Source: Petroclostridium xylanilyticum
GTDB taxonomy: Bacteria > Bacillota > Clostridia > SK-Y3
Direction: 5' to 3'
DNA length: 64,000 bases
Assembly: GCF_002252565.1 (NCBI RefSeq)
Contig: NZ_NPML01000007.1
Location: 310,001 to 374,000 of the forward strand
The notes under the pieces are model-generated. The model saw nothing but the letters and a program-made list of their open reading frames with translations, had not been told where the DNA came from and did not search any database. The translations under genes and the position numbers were made by a program. How positions within the stretch are numbered: the stretch's first letter is position 1; each line of letters starts with the position of its first letter. This document shows positions 46,061-55,377 of the stretch, piece by piece.

Positions 46061-48091
46061 TTATACACTCACCATTCCAACAGATTGAACTTCAACTGAA
46101 GAATCCAATTCATTATATGATAACACTATCAATCCAGGGATTGATTGCTCCGTCAGCCTTTTAAAATATAACCTGACAATAGGTGATGTTAATATGATTG
46201 GCTGTTGACCCATCGATAATACTTTTTGAATTTGCTTGTATACTGCGCTAATAATCTCCTGGGTAACAACCGGATCAAGTCCCAGATAAGAGCCGTGTTC
46301 CGTATTTTGGACTGAATCCATAATTTTTTGTTCCAATTTTGGGTCAAGGGTTATTACATTCGCTTTACTTTTCCCGATAAATTTATTTGAAATAGCCCTT
46401 CCGATACTTTGGCGGACGTACTCTGTCAGCATATCAGTATCCCGCGTAACCGCAATATAATCTGCCAGTGTTTCCAGGATACTTACTAAATCCCTTATTG
46501 ATACTCCTTCCCTTAGTAGGTTTGCAAGAACTTTTTGAACTTCACCAATCGATATTTGCTTTGGTATCAATTCCTCAACCAAGGCTGGATGATTCTGTTT
46601 AATATGATCTATCAGGGTCTGTACATCCTGCCGGCTTAATAACTCATGAGCAAATTTTTTGATAATTTCTGTTAGATGAGTAGCAATAATCGATGGTGGA
46701 TCCACTACTGTATAACCCAGTATTTCTGCACGTTCCCTCTGGCTTTCATTAATCCAGATTGCAGGAAGGCCAAATGCCGGTTCTACGGTCTTAATGCCAT
46801 CAATCTCTTCTTCAACAGTTCCAGGATTCATCGCCAGATAATGGTCAAACATTAGTTCTCCTTGCGCTACCTCTACGCCTTTTATCTTAATAATATATTC
46901 ATTTGGACTTAACTGAATGTTATCTCTCAAGCGGATAATAGGAACAACGATACCTAGCTCAAGAGCAAGCTGTCTTCTAATCATTACTACTCTATCTAAA
47001 AGGTCTCCTCCCTGATTCACATCCGCTAAAGGAATAATACCATATCCAAATTCTAATTCTATTGGGTCCACTTGTAATAATGAAACAACATTTTCAGGCT
47101 TTCTAATTTCCTCAACTTCACTTTCTTCAACTTGAATCTCTTCTTGTATTTCGTTTTGCTGCAAGATTTTACGGATATTATACCCTGAAATTGCCAAAGT
47201 AACAGAAAGAACAGCAAAAGGCCAAAACGGCAATCCAGGAACAATAGCTAACATGCCTGAAACACCGCTAGCTAAAAACATTACACGGGGATTCTGGAAA
47301 ATTTGCTTTAATAAATCGGTACTAAGATTTGAATCAGAAGCTGCCCTGGTAACGATGATACCGGTAGCAGTGGAAATTAACAATGCAGGTATCTGGCTGA
47401 CCAGCCCATCACCAACAGTAAGGTTGGTATACTTATTCAAAACATCCTGCAGTGTCCCTTCTTGCCTCATCGCCCCCAGAATAAAACCTCCAATGATGTT
47501 AATAACTGTAATGATAATACCTGCAATAGCATCACCTTTTACGAACTTACTTGCCCCATCCATTGCTCCGTAAAAGTCCGCTTCCCTCTGTATGTTTTTT
47601 CTTCTTTCTTTAGCTTCTGCCTCATTAATAAGTCCTGAATTCAAATCAGCATCAATTGCCATCTGTTTCCCAGGCATAGCATCAAGCGTAAATCTGGCAG
47701 CTACTTCTGAAACTCTTTCAGATCCCTTTGTGATAACGAGAAATTGTACAATTGTAATAATAAAAAAAACAATAAGTCCTACTACAACATTTCCCTGGAT
47801 AACGAATTCTCCAAATGCCCTTACCACCGAACCCGGGTCTCCTTTTGCAAGTATCAATCGGGTAGAAGAAATATTCAGTGCCAACCTAAATAATGTTGTT
47901 ATTAATAATAAAGAGGGAAAAATTGAAAATTGCAGTGCATCTTTAGCATATACTGTATTTAACAATATTACTACTGCTAAAGATATATTAATTGCAAGCA
48001 ATATATCCAGTAGTAACGGTGAAACAGGTATAATGATGATAATAACAATTGCTATGATAATTACCGCAACAGATATATCTGCAAATTTCAC
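46061..48091 (-). CDS. flhA: flagellar export gate protein FlhA
   Basis: Core of the flagellar type III secretion gate; couples ion flow to export and docks chaperone-substrate complexes. About eight membrane helices lie in the N-terminal 320 residues, including the FHIPEP-family stretch GDPGSVVRAFGEFVIQGN and the loop AMPGKQMAIDADLNSGLI. The C-terminal half forms the cytoplasmic ring. At 676 residues it is typical. Confidence 0.97.
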   Translation of the reverse strand: MKFADISVAVIIIAIVIIIIIPVSPLLLDILLAINISLAVVILLNTVYAKDALQFSIFPSLLLITTLFRLALNISSTRLILAKGDPGSVVRAFGEFVIQGNVVVGLIVFFIITIVQFLVITKGSERVSEVAARFTLDAMPGKQMAIDADLNSGLINEAEAKERRKNIQREADFYGAMDGASKFVKGDAIAGIIITVINIIGGFILGAMRQEGTLQDVLNKYTNLTVGDGLVSQIPALLISTATGIIVTRAASDSNLSTDLLKQIFQNPRVMFLASGVSGMLAIVPGLPFWPFAVLSVTLAISGYNIRKILQQNEIQEEIQVEESEVEEIRKPENVVSLLQVDPIELEFGYGIIPLADVNQGGDLLDRVVMIRRQLALELGIVVPIIRLRDNIQLSPNEYIIKIKGVEVAQGELMFDHYLAMNPGTVEEEIDGIKTVEPAFGLPAIWINESQRERAEILGYTVVDPPSIIATHLTEIIKKFAHELLSRQDVQTLIDHIKQNHPALVEELIPKQISIGEVQKVLANLLREGVSIRDLVSILETLADYIAVTRDTDMLTEYVRQSIGRAISNKFIGKSKANVITLDPKLEQKIMDSVQNTEHGSYLGLDPVVTQEIISAVYKQIQKVLSMGQQPIILTSPIVRLYFKRLTEQSIPGLIVLSYNELDSSVEVQSVGMVSV

Positions 48092-48109
48092 TGTTGTCCT
48101 CCTTTCGTA

Positions 48110-49213
48110 TTATACTACTTTATTCTTCAAATTATATACAAAGGCCAAGACTTCAGCCACTGCCTGGAAGAGTTCAGCCGGAATTTTCTCACCTATATCA
48201 GCAGAATGGTACAATTCCCTGGCAAGGGGCTTGTTTTCTACAATTTCAACATGATTTTCCTTAGCTACTTCTCTAATTCTAAGTGCAATATAATCCTGCC
48301 CTTTTGCAACTACAACCGGCGCATCAGCAATTTTTGTATCATACTTTAATGCTACTGCAAAATGGGTTGGATTGGTTATGACTACATCGGCTTTGGGAAT
48401 CTCCGACATCATTCGCCTCATGGATATTTGCCTCTGCTTTTCTTTTATTTTTGATTTTATTTGCGGATTTCCTTCAGTTTGCTTATACTCTTCTTTCACT
48501 TCCTGCTTAGACATCATTAAGCTCTTTTCATACTGTCTCCATTCAAAAATATAGTCAATTATACCTAAAATGACTAAAGCTATTCCCATTCTTAGTGCTA
48601 CATTAACAGCTGTATTCCCGATATAGACCCCTATCTGCATAACTTCCATATCCATAAGTGCAATAACACTTTTAGCTTCATTTTTTAGGTAAGAGTAGGC
48701 AATATATCCCACAACAATAATTTTAACTAAAGACTTTACCAATTCCATTAGTGCATGCGCAGAAAACATTCTCTTGAATCCTTGTAATGGATTTAATTTA
48801 TCAAATTTAGGCTCCAGTGTTTTGGTTGTAAATAAAAAACCAACCTGCGCATAGCTCGATACCAGACCTGCTATTAATATTACACCTAAAATGGGCGCGA
48901 CAACCTTAAAAATAAGTACAAAAGCTTCTGTTACTAAAGGCCAAAAGTTACCCGGTGACAATATATCCTTTTTTATTGTATAGTGAATAAAAACTTTTTT
49001 TGTAAATTGCAATATATTTTCATACATGTAGCTCCCGGCTAATTTAAGGGTAAAAAACGCTAAAATAAGCAGTACGGCTGATTTAATTTCTCTACTTTGC
49101 AAGACTTGACCTTTTGCCCGGGCATCGGATCTTCTTTTCGATGTCGGTTTTTCAGTTTTATCATCACCATCAGCAAACAGTTGAATATTCATTTTCATTA
49201 GCTCAGTATTCAT
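48110..49213 (-). CDS. flhB: flagellar export switch protein FlhB
   Basis: Substrate-specificity switch of the flagellar export apparatus. Four membrane helices lie between residues 45 and 220. The autocleavage motif NPTH is at 281-284, so self-cleavage between N281 and P282 is expected, allowing the hook-to-filament switch with FliK. The 367-residue length is typical. It overlaps fliR by 4 nt. Confidence 0.96.
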   Translation of the reverse strand: MNTELMKMNIQLFADGDDKTEKPTSKRRSDARAKGQVLQSREIKSAVLLILAFFTLKLAGSYMYENILQFTKKVFIHYTIKKDILSPGNFWPLVTEAFVLIFKVVAPILGVILIAGLVSSYAQVGFLFTTKTLEPKFDKLNPLQGFKRMFSAHALMELVKSLVKIIVVGYIAYSYLKNEAKSVIALMDMEVMQIGVYIGNTAVNVALRMGIALVILGIIDYIFEWRQYEKSLMMSKQEVKEEYKQTEGNPQIKSKIKEKQRQISMRRMMSEIPKADVVITNPTHFAVALKYDTKIADAPVVVAKGQDYIALRIREVAKENHVEIVENKPLARELYHSADIGEKIPAELFQAVAEVLAFVYNLKNKVV

Positions 49214-49998
49214 TTTATAACCATATCCTTTAATACTGTCTCTAAATCCCTGTATATTCCGTTAACCATTACATCCATAATAATTGGAAATACAGCTATA
49301 ACTAATGCCAATGTTACCATACCAATCACTATCTTAAGAGGCATGCCGACAATGAATACATTCATTTGAGGGACTGTCCTTGCCAAAATTCCAAGAGCTA
49401 CATCTGTAATAAATATGGCCGCAATAACAGGACCTGCAATTTTAAATCCTATAATGAACATGTCTCCGAATATTCTAACAACATCGCTAACTAAAATGCT
49501 GCTTATTGCCGCAGTACCTATAGGTAAAACCTTATAACTATAAAATATGGAAGAAATAATCATATGATGGCCATCTATTGATAAAAACATCAACATGGCA
49601 ATGATAAAATAAAAGTTAGCAATTACAGGAATCTGGATATTGCTTTGAGGATCAAAAACGTTAACCATTCCAAATCCAATTTGCATATCAATGATTTGAC
49701 CTGCAATATAAAGTGCCGAAAACGCCATGTATGATATAAAACCCAAAATTAATCCTACAATGAATTCGTTAAATACCAGCAATAAATATTGTAAAATATG
49801 CTTATTTTCACTTGTTACCGTTAAATCCAAAGTGGGCGTTATAATGAGCGCAATCATGAGCCCAAAACCTATTTTCATCAGATTTGGCATATTCTTTCTG
49901 CCAAAAATCGGTGAAATAATAAAAAGTGAAGTAACACGAACCATAACAAGTAAAAATATTTCAATATACCTAAGAATAATATCAAAACCAATATTCAT
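49210..49998 (-). CDS. fliR: flagellar export protein FliR
   Basis: Membrane component of the FliPQR export gate. The 262-residue hydrophobic sequence has about six membrane helices and family segments such as IISPIFGRKNMPNLMKIGFG near the N-terminus and FNEFIVGLILGFISY near residue 75. It is flanked by fliQ (12 nt away) and flhB (overlapping), the conserved order. Confidence 0.95.
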   Translation of the reverse strand: MNIGFDIILRYIEIFLLVMVRVTSLFIISPIFGRKNMPNLMKIGFGLMIALIITPTLDLTVTSENKHILQYLLLVFNEFIVGLILGFISYMAFSALYIAGQIIDMQIGFGMVNVFDPQSNIQIPVIANFYFIIAMLMFLSIDGHHMIISSIFYSYKVLPIGTAAISSILVSDVVRIFGDMFIIGFKIAGPVIAAIFITDVALGILARTVPQMNVFIVGMPLKIVIGMVTLALVIAVFPIIMDVMVNGIYRDLETVLKDMVIK

Positions 49999-50009
49999 TT
50001 GCTTCGTCC

Positions 50010-50279
50010 TTATTTTAAGTAATTATTCATATTTAAGAAAAGATTTTGGGTAAATTCAACTGCTACCGACAGCATCCAGGGACCAAAAATAATGATACAA
50101 CCTAATACAACGATGATCTTGGGAATAAATGCTAATGTTTGTTCCTGTATTTGCGTAACAGCTTGAAAAATACTCACCGCAAGACCTACAAGCAAGCCCA
50201 ATCCCAGCATGGGACCGGCGATAAGCAAAACTGTAAAAAGTGCATTTTGTGCCAAATCAATGACTAGGCCCTGATCCAT
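50010..50279 (-). CDS. fliQ: flagellar export protein FliQ
   Basis: Small membrane component of the export gate. It has 89 residues and two membrane helices, with the family stretch GLLVGLAVSIFQAVTQIQEQ between them and LAFIPKIIVV at the start of helix two. Confidence 0.96.
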   Translation of the reverse strand: MDQGLVIDLAQNALFTVLLIAGPMLGLGLLVGLAVSIFQAVTQIQEQTLAFIPKIIVVLGCIIIFGPWMLSVAVEFTQNLFLNMNNYLK

Positions 50280-50304
50280 ATATCATAACACTCCCCACCA
50301 TTTA

Positions 50305-51087
50305 TTATTTAAAACTGGTGATGATGGACTGAACCATTAAATTCCACCCATCCACCATTATAAACAACAATATTTTAAAAGGCAAAGAAATCATGATAGG
50401 CGGAAGCATCATCATTCCCATGGACATTAAAGTACTTGCCACCACCATATCTATAACTAGAAAAGGAATGTATAGGATAAAACCAAATTGGAATGCTGTT
50501 TTAAGCTCACTAATGATAAAAGCAGGAATAACTGCTTTAGTAGGAATATCATCTTTATTTTCAATTTTTTCAACCCCTGATAGAGAAATAAACAATGCAA
50601 GATCTTTTTCTCTGGTATTACGGAGCATAAATTCCCGTAATGGCTGCATTGCCCGCTTAAACGCAACATCCTGCCCTATCTCTTCCCTTAAATATGGCTG
50701 TATGGCATCATTATTAATTTTAGTTCCTATTGGGGCCATAATAAAAAATGTTAAAAATAGTGCCAATCCAATAAGCACCTGATTAGGCGGCATTTGCTGA
50801 GTGCCTAACGCATTTCTTAAAAATGATAAAATAATGATAATACGCGTAAAGGAGGTCATCATAATTAGTATTGCAGGCGCTAAAGACAAAATGGTCAATA
50901 TAAATAGAATTTGCAAACTGGTTGCTACATCCTGCCGGTTTTGAGCAGGCTCAAGGTTAACACCCAATTTTGGAATAGGGAACTGCGGCTCTGCATATGC
51001 TACTGAAGCAGTTGTGATAATTACCAGAATAATAATGAAGACAATCCCCGCTTTACTGAATAATTTTTTATACATTGATATTTTCAT
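50305..51087 (-). CDS. fliP: flagellar export protein FliP
   Basis: Central membrane component of the export gate. The 260-residue precursor has an N-terminal signal-like helix ending near SVAYA-EP at residue 33, then four membrane helices. The family signature IIIILSFLRNALGTQQMPPNQ is near residue 88, with FIISELKTAFQFGF and DMVVASTLMSMGMMMLPPI towards the C-terminus. The start lies within the last codons of fliO (20-nt overlap). Confidence 0.96.
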   Translation of the reverse strand: MKISMYKKLFSKAGIVFIIILVIITTASVAYAEPQFPIPKLGVNLEPAQNRQDVATSLQILFILTILSLAPAILIMMTSFTRIIIILSFLRNALGTQQMPPNQVLIGLALFLTFFIMAPIGTKINNDAIQPYLREEIGQDVAFKRAMQPLREFMLRNTREKDLALFISLSGVEKIENKDDIPTKAVIPAFIISELKTAFQFGFILYIPFLVIDMVVASTLMSMGMMMLPPIMISLPFKILLFIMVDGWNLMVQSIITSFK

Positions 51088-51574
51088 CTCCGCCTTTACG
51101 ATTGACCTTTAACTTTTCAAAAGAATTCTTAATTTTTATAATATTTTGGGGGATGCTATCATTCTTTTCATCCCTTGGTTGATTACTTAAATGGAAAGTT
51201 TGCCCCTTTTTGAATACAACCTTATTTAAATACTTTTCAAATATATCAGAAAATTTAAACTGCTGATTTATTTCTTCCGTTGTATCCTCAAAATCATTCA
51301 ATTCAACATCAGTTAGGTATTGAAGCGTTTTTCCCGATGCTGCCACAAGAATAAATTTTTTGCCTACCTGTATCAGATAAATATTTTTATCAATTCCCAG
51401 GGTAATTGAATCAATAACTTTCATATGCTTGCTTTTCATCGCTGCAGCAGCCTTCTGCCCTATCAACCGGGTAGACACATAAGCCAGAAAAAGAAGACTG
51501 GCGAAAACCACTAAACCAAATAAAATATTCATAAAAACCTCAAATCCAGACGGCATAGAAAATTCCTTTCCCAT
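51068..51574 (-). CDS. fliO: flagellar protein FliO/FliZ
   Basis: Assembly factor for the FliP ring. A single membrane helix (about 15-35) is followed by a cytoplasmic domain with the family core VIDSITLGIDKNIYLIQVGKKFILV. The extended charged C-terminus is variable in this family. It lies between cheY and fliP, the conserved position. Sequence conservation is low in FliO, so the call rests on both context and this core. Confidence 0.9.
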   Translation of the reverse strand: MGKEFSMPSGFEVFMNILFGLVVFASLLFLAYVSTRLIGQKAAAAMKSKHMKVIDSITLGIDKNIYLIQVGKKFILVAASGKTLQYLTDVELNDFEDTTEEINQQFKFSDIFEKYLNKVVFKKGQTFHLSNQPRDEKNDSIPQNIIKIKNSFEKLKVNRKGGDENINV

Positions 51575-51579
51575 CTATC

Positions 51580-51942
51580 CTATCCAATTACCTTTTTTAC
51601 TGCTTCAATCACACGCTCTGCCTGAAAAGGCTTGACAACAAAATCTCTTGCTCCTGCTTGAATTGATTCAATGACCATCGCCTGCTGCCCCATAGCAGAA
51701 CACATGATTATTTTTGAATCACCATCAAGCTTTTTGATTTCCCTGACAGCCTGTATCCCATCTACTTCCGGCATGGTTATATCCATTATAACCAGGTCAG
51801 GATTTAATTCCTTGTATTTTTCAATAGCTTTAGCACCATTTTCAGCTTCTCCAACTACTTCAAACCCATTTTTAGTTAAAATATCTTTAATCATCATTCT
51901 CATAAATGCAGCATCATCCACAATAAGAATCTTTTTGCCCAT
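51580..51942 (-). CDS. cheY: chemotaxis response regulator CheY
   Basis: Single receiver domain that, when phosphorylated, binds the FliM/FliY switch. Of its 120 residues, D54 is the phospho-acceptor (LVIMDITMP), D9-D10 the acidic pair, and K in VVKPF the conserved lysine; a Ser occupies the usual Thr position (MCSAMG). Location between fliY and fliO is the Firmicutes pattern. Confidence 0.95.
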   Translation of the reverse strand: MGKKILIVDDAAFMRMMIKDILTKNGFEVVGEAENGAKAIEKYKELNPDLVIMDITMPEVDGIQAVREIKKLDGDSKIIMCSAMGQQAMVIESIQAGARDFVVKPFQAERVIEAVKKVIG

Positions 51943-51992
51943 TATAATTCCTCTCCTTATCCTTTAATGTTATATTTAAAATTTTATAAGTA

Positions 51993-53123
51993 CTATAGTC
52001 TTTTTGATGGGTTGACAATATCTGTGATTCTCACACCAAAACTTTCATCTATTACAACTACTTCACCTTTTGCAATAATTTTACCGTTGACCAGTATATC
52101 TATTGGTTCCCCGGCCAGTTTATCCAGCTCTATAATTGAACCGGGGACAAACTCTAATATATCTTTGATCAATCTTTGTGTCCTTCCCAATTCAACAGTA
52201 ACTTCCAGTGGAACATCCATAATAAGGCTGATATTCTCTCTTTCACCGGCCATGCGATTTTCTTCAAAAGATTGAAACTGCACTGGTTGAACATTCACCG
52301 GCGTTCTTGGAGGCTGCACATTGTATTCCCTGGCAGACATTTCCATACCTCCAGAACTTTGCTTTCCTAAATTCGATGATGGTCTCTGTTCCTGTTGTTT
52401 TTGCATCCCCGACGGTTTGGCTGCCGCAGGTGGCTGCTGCGCCGGAGGCTCTTCTTGTGTTTGCAATAAATTATGGACTAAATTTTTTGCAAAATCAAGA
52501 GGAATAAGCTGCATAATCTCACTATCAATTAAATTGCCTATTACCATTCTAAAAGCAACTTTTACAATCTTTTGGCTATGGCCAAGAGTTTCGAAAGGAA
52601 AATCACTGGCAAAATCTATTACAAAAGCATTTGGTGGTGAGATATCAATCTTTTTATTAAGCATTGATGACAGGGAAGTAGCTGAAGACCCAATCATCTG
52701 GTTCATAGCCTCACCTATTGCACTTAAATGCAATTCTGTCAACTCACCAGAAGTATTACTCCCATCCCCCCCCATCATCAGATCTGTTATAATTTTTACA
52801 TCTTGCTCCTTTAAAATTAACAGGTTAGTTCCTTTTAACCCTTCAGTATACTCAACCTTTACTGCTACGTATGGAATAGTATGTTCCGCAGCCAGACTGT
52901 CCCAGTCGGTAACAGTAACTTTTGGCGTTGTAATTAATACTTTCTGGCCCAGTAAGGTAAAAAGCGTAGTGGCAGAGGTTCCCATGCTGATATTTCCAAC
53001 TTCGCCCAATGCATCTGCTTCTTCGGCAGTGAAAGTCTCCTCATCCTCATTGTTAGATATATCAAAATCCATAGTGCCATTTAGCAATGCATCAATTTCA
53101 GCTTGTGAAAGCATTTCGCTCAT
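51993..53123 (-). CDS. fliY: flagellar switch protein FliY (FliN fused to CheC-type phosphatase)
   Basis: Motor switch and CheY-P phosphatase. The N-terminus MLSQAEIDALLNG resembles the CheY-P-binding peptide of FliM. Two CheC-type phosphatase motifs follow: GEVGNISMGTSATTLFTLL near 40 and IGEAMNQMIGSSATSLSSML near 135. A Q/P-rich linker (about 225-290) leads to a C-terminal FliN domain (DVPLEVTVELGRTQRLIKDI). The 376-residue layout is the Firmicutes form. It overlaps fliM by 4 nt. Confidence 0.96.
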   Translation of the reverse strand: MSEMLSQAEIDALLNGTMDFDISNNEDEETFTAEEADALGEVGNISMGTSATTLFTLLGQKVLITTPKVTVTDWDSLAAEHTIPYVAVKVEYTEGLKGTNLLILKEQDVKIITDLMMGGDGSNTSGELTELHLSAIGEAMNQMIGSSATSLSSMLNKKIDISPPNAFVIDFASDFPFETLGHSQKIVKVAFRMVIGNLIDSEIMQLIPLDFAKNLVHNLLQTQEEPPAQQPPAAAKPSGMQKQQEQRPSSNLGKQSSGGMEMSAREYNVQPPRTPVNVQPVQFQSFEENRMAGERENISLIMDVPLEVTVELGRTQRLIKDILEFVPGSIIELDKLAGEPIDILVNGKIIAKGEVVVIDESFGVRITDIVNPSKRL

Positions 53124-54112
53124 ATTTCTTCCTCCTCCTTTCGTATTATCTCTGTTATCTTAACAGATATCCTATTCTTTTTTACTCCCGGCTTTCCATT
53201 AAATTTGTGAATATTCCCAACCAAAACCTTCAAGTCAGAGTTTACCGTAGTATCCAGCTGGATAACATCACCTTTTTGAAGTTCAATAAAATCTCCAACT
53301 GAAAGAGTCGCTTTGCCTAATATAACTTTTATTGGAATATTCGTATCTTCGATTTTATTTTCTATACTTTTTTTGGTTTGAGGAGATATTTCTTTTTCGA
53401 TGGATGCAAACCAGTATCTTGTGCTTAACCTGGGCAAAACAGGTTCAACAACAAGATGAGGTATGCATATATTGATCATCCCTTTAACATCTCCAATTTT
53501 TGTGTCAAGCGTGATCAAAGCTACCATTTCATTAGGAGAGATGATTTGCGCAAACTGTGAATTCGTTTCTATCCTATCCAGCCTTGGTTTCAAATCTGCA
53601 ACGTTTTCCCATGGCTCTCTTAATAAACCTAATATTTGATTAACAATTCGTTCAATAATTGACAGTTCAATCTCCGTGAATCCTCTTATCTTATCGACAG
53701 TAATACCTCTCCCACCTAAAATTCTATCAATAAGTGCAAAGACAATATTAGGATTAATTTCTAAAATGATGTACCCGCTTAATGGAAGAAAGTCCACTAT
53801 CGCTAAAACTGCAGGATTTGAGATGGAATTATTAAATTCATGATAACTGATTTCTTCAACTGAAATAACTTCAACATGAACCAAGGTTCTCAAATAGGCT
53901 GACAAAAAATTTGTAATATACCTGGAATAATCCTCATGAATAATATTTAACGTCCGCAAATGGTCCTTTGCAAACTTATTGGGCCTTCTGAAATCATAGT
54001 TCCTGATCTTTTTTTCATGGGTGGTGGTCTTCATCTGGTTTACATCAATTTCACCGGCATTTAATGCTTTAAGCAACTCGTCAATTTCGCTCTGTGATAA
54101 AATATCACCCAT
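53120..54112 (-). CDS. fliM: flagellar switch protein FliM
   Basis: C-ring protein that binds CheY-P and sets rotation direction. The N-terminal LSQSEIDELLKALNAGE is the CheY-P-binding motif. The middle CheC-like domain carries RILGGRGITVDK near 133, and the C-terminal SpoA/FliN-like domain binds FliN/FliY. At 330 residues it is typical. Confidence 0.97.
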   Translation of the reverse strand: MGDILSQSEIDELLKALNAGEIDVNQMKTTTHEKKIRNYDFRRPNKFAKDHLRTLNIIHEDYSRYITNFLSAYLRTLVHVEVISVEEISYHEFNNSISNPAVLAIVDFLPLSGYIILEINPNIVFALIDRILGGRGITVDKIRGFTEIELSIIERIVNQILGLLREPWENVADLKPRLDRIETNSQFAQIISPNEMVALITLDTKIGDVKGMINICIPHLVVEPVLPRLSTRYWFASIEKEISPQTKKSIENKIEDTNIPIKVILGKATLSVGDFIELQKGDVIQLDTTVNSDLKVLVGNIHKFNGKPGVKKNRISVKITEIIRKEEEEI

Positions 54113-54125
54113 TATTAACCACCTC

Positions 54126-54578
54126 CTACTGTACTATAAATTCTTCAAAAAATGCATCCAAAACCTTATCGGTGTTAAAAGCCTTATTAATCTTATTGAT
54201 TAACTCATTTTTTACGATTTCCTTGGCATCAGGCTTTATCATTTCTTCCGGCGTTTTAGCTCTTAAAATAGAAATCATGATATCAACGATCTCTACATTT
54301 CTTTCTGTTAGTACTTTTATTATTTTATCATCAGCAACTCTTAATTGCGCCTTTACCCGTATTACTTTTTTATCTTTTACGTCACCTGTATTCAGATTAG
54401 AAACAATCGGTTCCCCGGCAATAGCATATAATTTTGATTTTTTTAAATCATATTTAGGCTTAGCCTCTGCTTCCTTATTATCCTGTCCTCCGGAAACAAC
54501 CAACCAGCCTATTCCAAAGGCTATTGCAAGGACAAGAATTAATATAATTCCCAACAATATTAAATTACCTTTGCTCAT
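54126..54578 (-). CDS. fliL: flagellar basal body protein FliL
   Basis: Single-pass protein that surrounds the stator and supports motor torque. A 150-residue protein with a short N-terminus, one membrane helix (about 5-27) and a periplasm-side domain with VNLNTGDVKDKKVIRVKAQL-like strands and a C-terminal amphipathic helix. I chose the internal ATG giving the usual MSKGNLILLG start; it has a G-rich site 11 nt upstream and overlaps motB by 14 nt. Confidence 0.92.
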   Translation of the reverse strand: MSKGNLILLGIILILVLAIAFGIGWLVVSGGQDNKEAEAKPKYDLKKSKLYAIAGEPIVSNLNTGDVKDKKVIRVKAQLRVADDKIIKVLTERNVEIVDIMISILRAKTPEEMIKPDAKEIVKNELINKINKAFNTDKVLDAFFEEFIVQ

Positions 54579-55377
54579 TCGCTTTATTGTCCCCCTTTTC
54601 AGAAGAAATCTCATCTGCAACATAGGTTTTTAAGATAACGATATCTACACGCCTGTTCTGCCTTCTCCCTGCTTCTGTGGAATTGTCTGCAACCGGGTGA
54701 TATTCACCATACCCAACAGCAGATAATCTTACAGGGTTGAACCCATTTTCTTCGATAAAATATTTAAGGACATTTACGGCCCGTTGTGTAGACAATTCCC
54801 AGTTGCTTGGGAATTGTGGGGTGTGTATGGGAACATTATCAGTATGCCCTTCTACCCTGATATCCTGGGTAAACTCATTCAACATCCCGGCAATATATTT
54901 TAATATTTTTTTTGAATCCTCTTTTAAATCTGCTTTTCCCGAATCAAATAAAACATTGTCTTTAAATCTTATCAGCAGGCCGGGTTTATCTCTCGTTATT
55001 TCCACTGAATCCCCCAGATTATTTTTATCAATATATGCTTTTACTTGAAAATAGATCTTTTCCATATCCTGGGCTTCTTTTAGGACTTCGCTCATCCCAC
55101 CGGGGGAATTTATATTTTTTACAAAGTCTTGCAAATCAGGGTAATCTTCTTGTCCTTCGGTAGCCAATTTATCTTTGCTAACCGAGGTCCCTCCATAGTT
55201 AACCCCCAATGACCCTTGAATTGAATGGATAATTTGTTCAAATTTCTGCACATCGATAGTAGACATGGCAAAAAGCATTATAAAAAACGTAAGAAGCAGT
55301 GTAACCATATCTCCATAGGTATTCATCCATTCAGGAGCACCTTTTTTTACTTCCTCGGAATTTCTTCTTCTGCTCAT
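54565..55377 (-). CDS. motB: flagellar motor stator protein MotB
   Basis: Peptidoglycan-anchored stator subunit. The ion-binding Asp is D23 in TYGDMVTLLLTFFIMLFAMS within the single membrane helix. A plug/linker region follows, then an OmpA-type peptidoglycan-binding domain (RVEGHTDNVPI and LSTQRAVNVLKYF and GYGEYHPVADN). At 270 residues it is typical. Whether it conducts protons or sodium cannot be decided from the sequence by eye. Confidence 0.95.
   Translation of the reverse strand: MSRRRNSEEVKKGAPEWMNTYGDMVTLLLTFFIMLFAMSTIDVQKFEQIIHSIQGSLGVNYGGTSVSKDKLATEGQEDYPDLQDFVKNINSPGGMSEVLKEAQDMEKIYFQVKAYIDKNNLGDSVEITRDKPGLLIRFKDNVLFDSGKADLKEDSKKILKYIAGMLNEFTQDIRVEGHTDNVPIHTPQFPSNWELSTQRAVNVLKYFIEENGFNPVRLSAVGYGEYHPVADNSTEAGRRQNRRVDIVILKTYVADEISSEKGDNKANEQR

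Noticed and set aside
52321-53163. 280-codon open frame on the plus strand
   Set aside because: It is antisense to fliY over nearly its full length; the fliY frame has clear CheC and FliN motifs, and the plus-strand translation is Cys/Ser/Ile-rich without family features.
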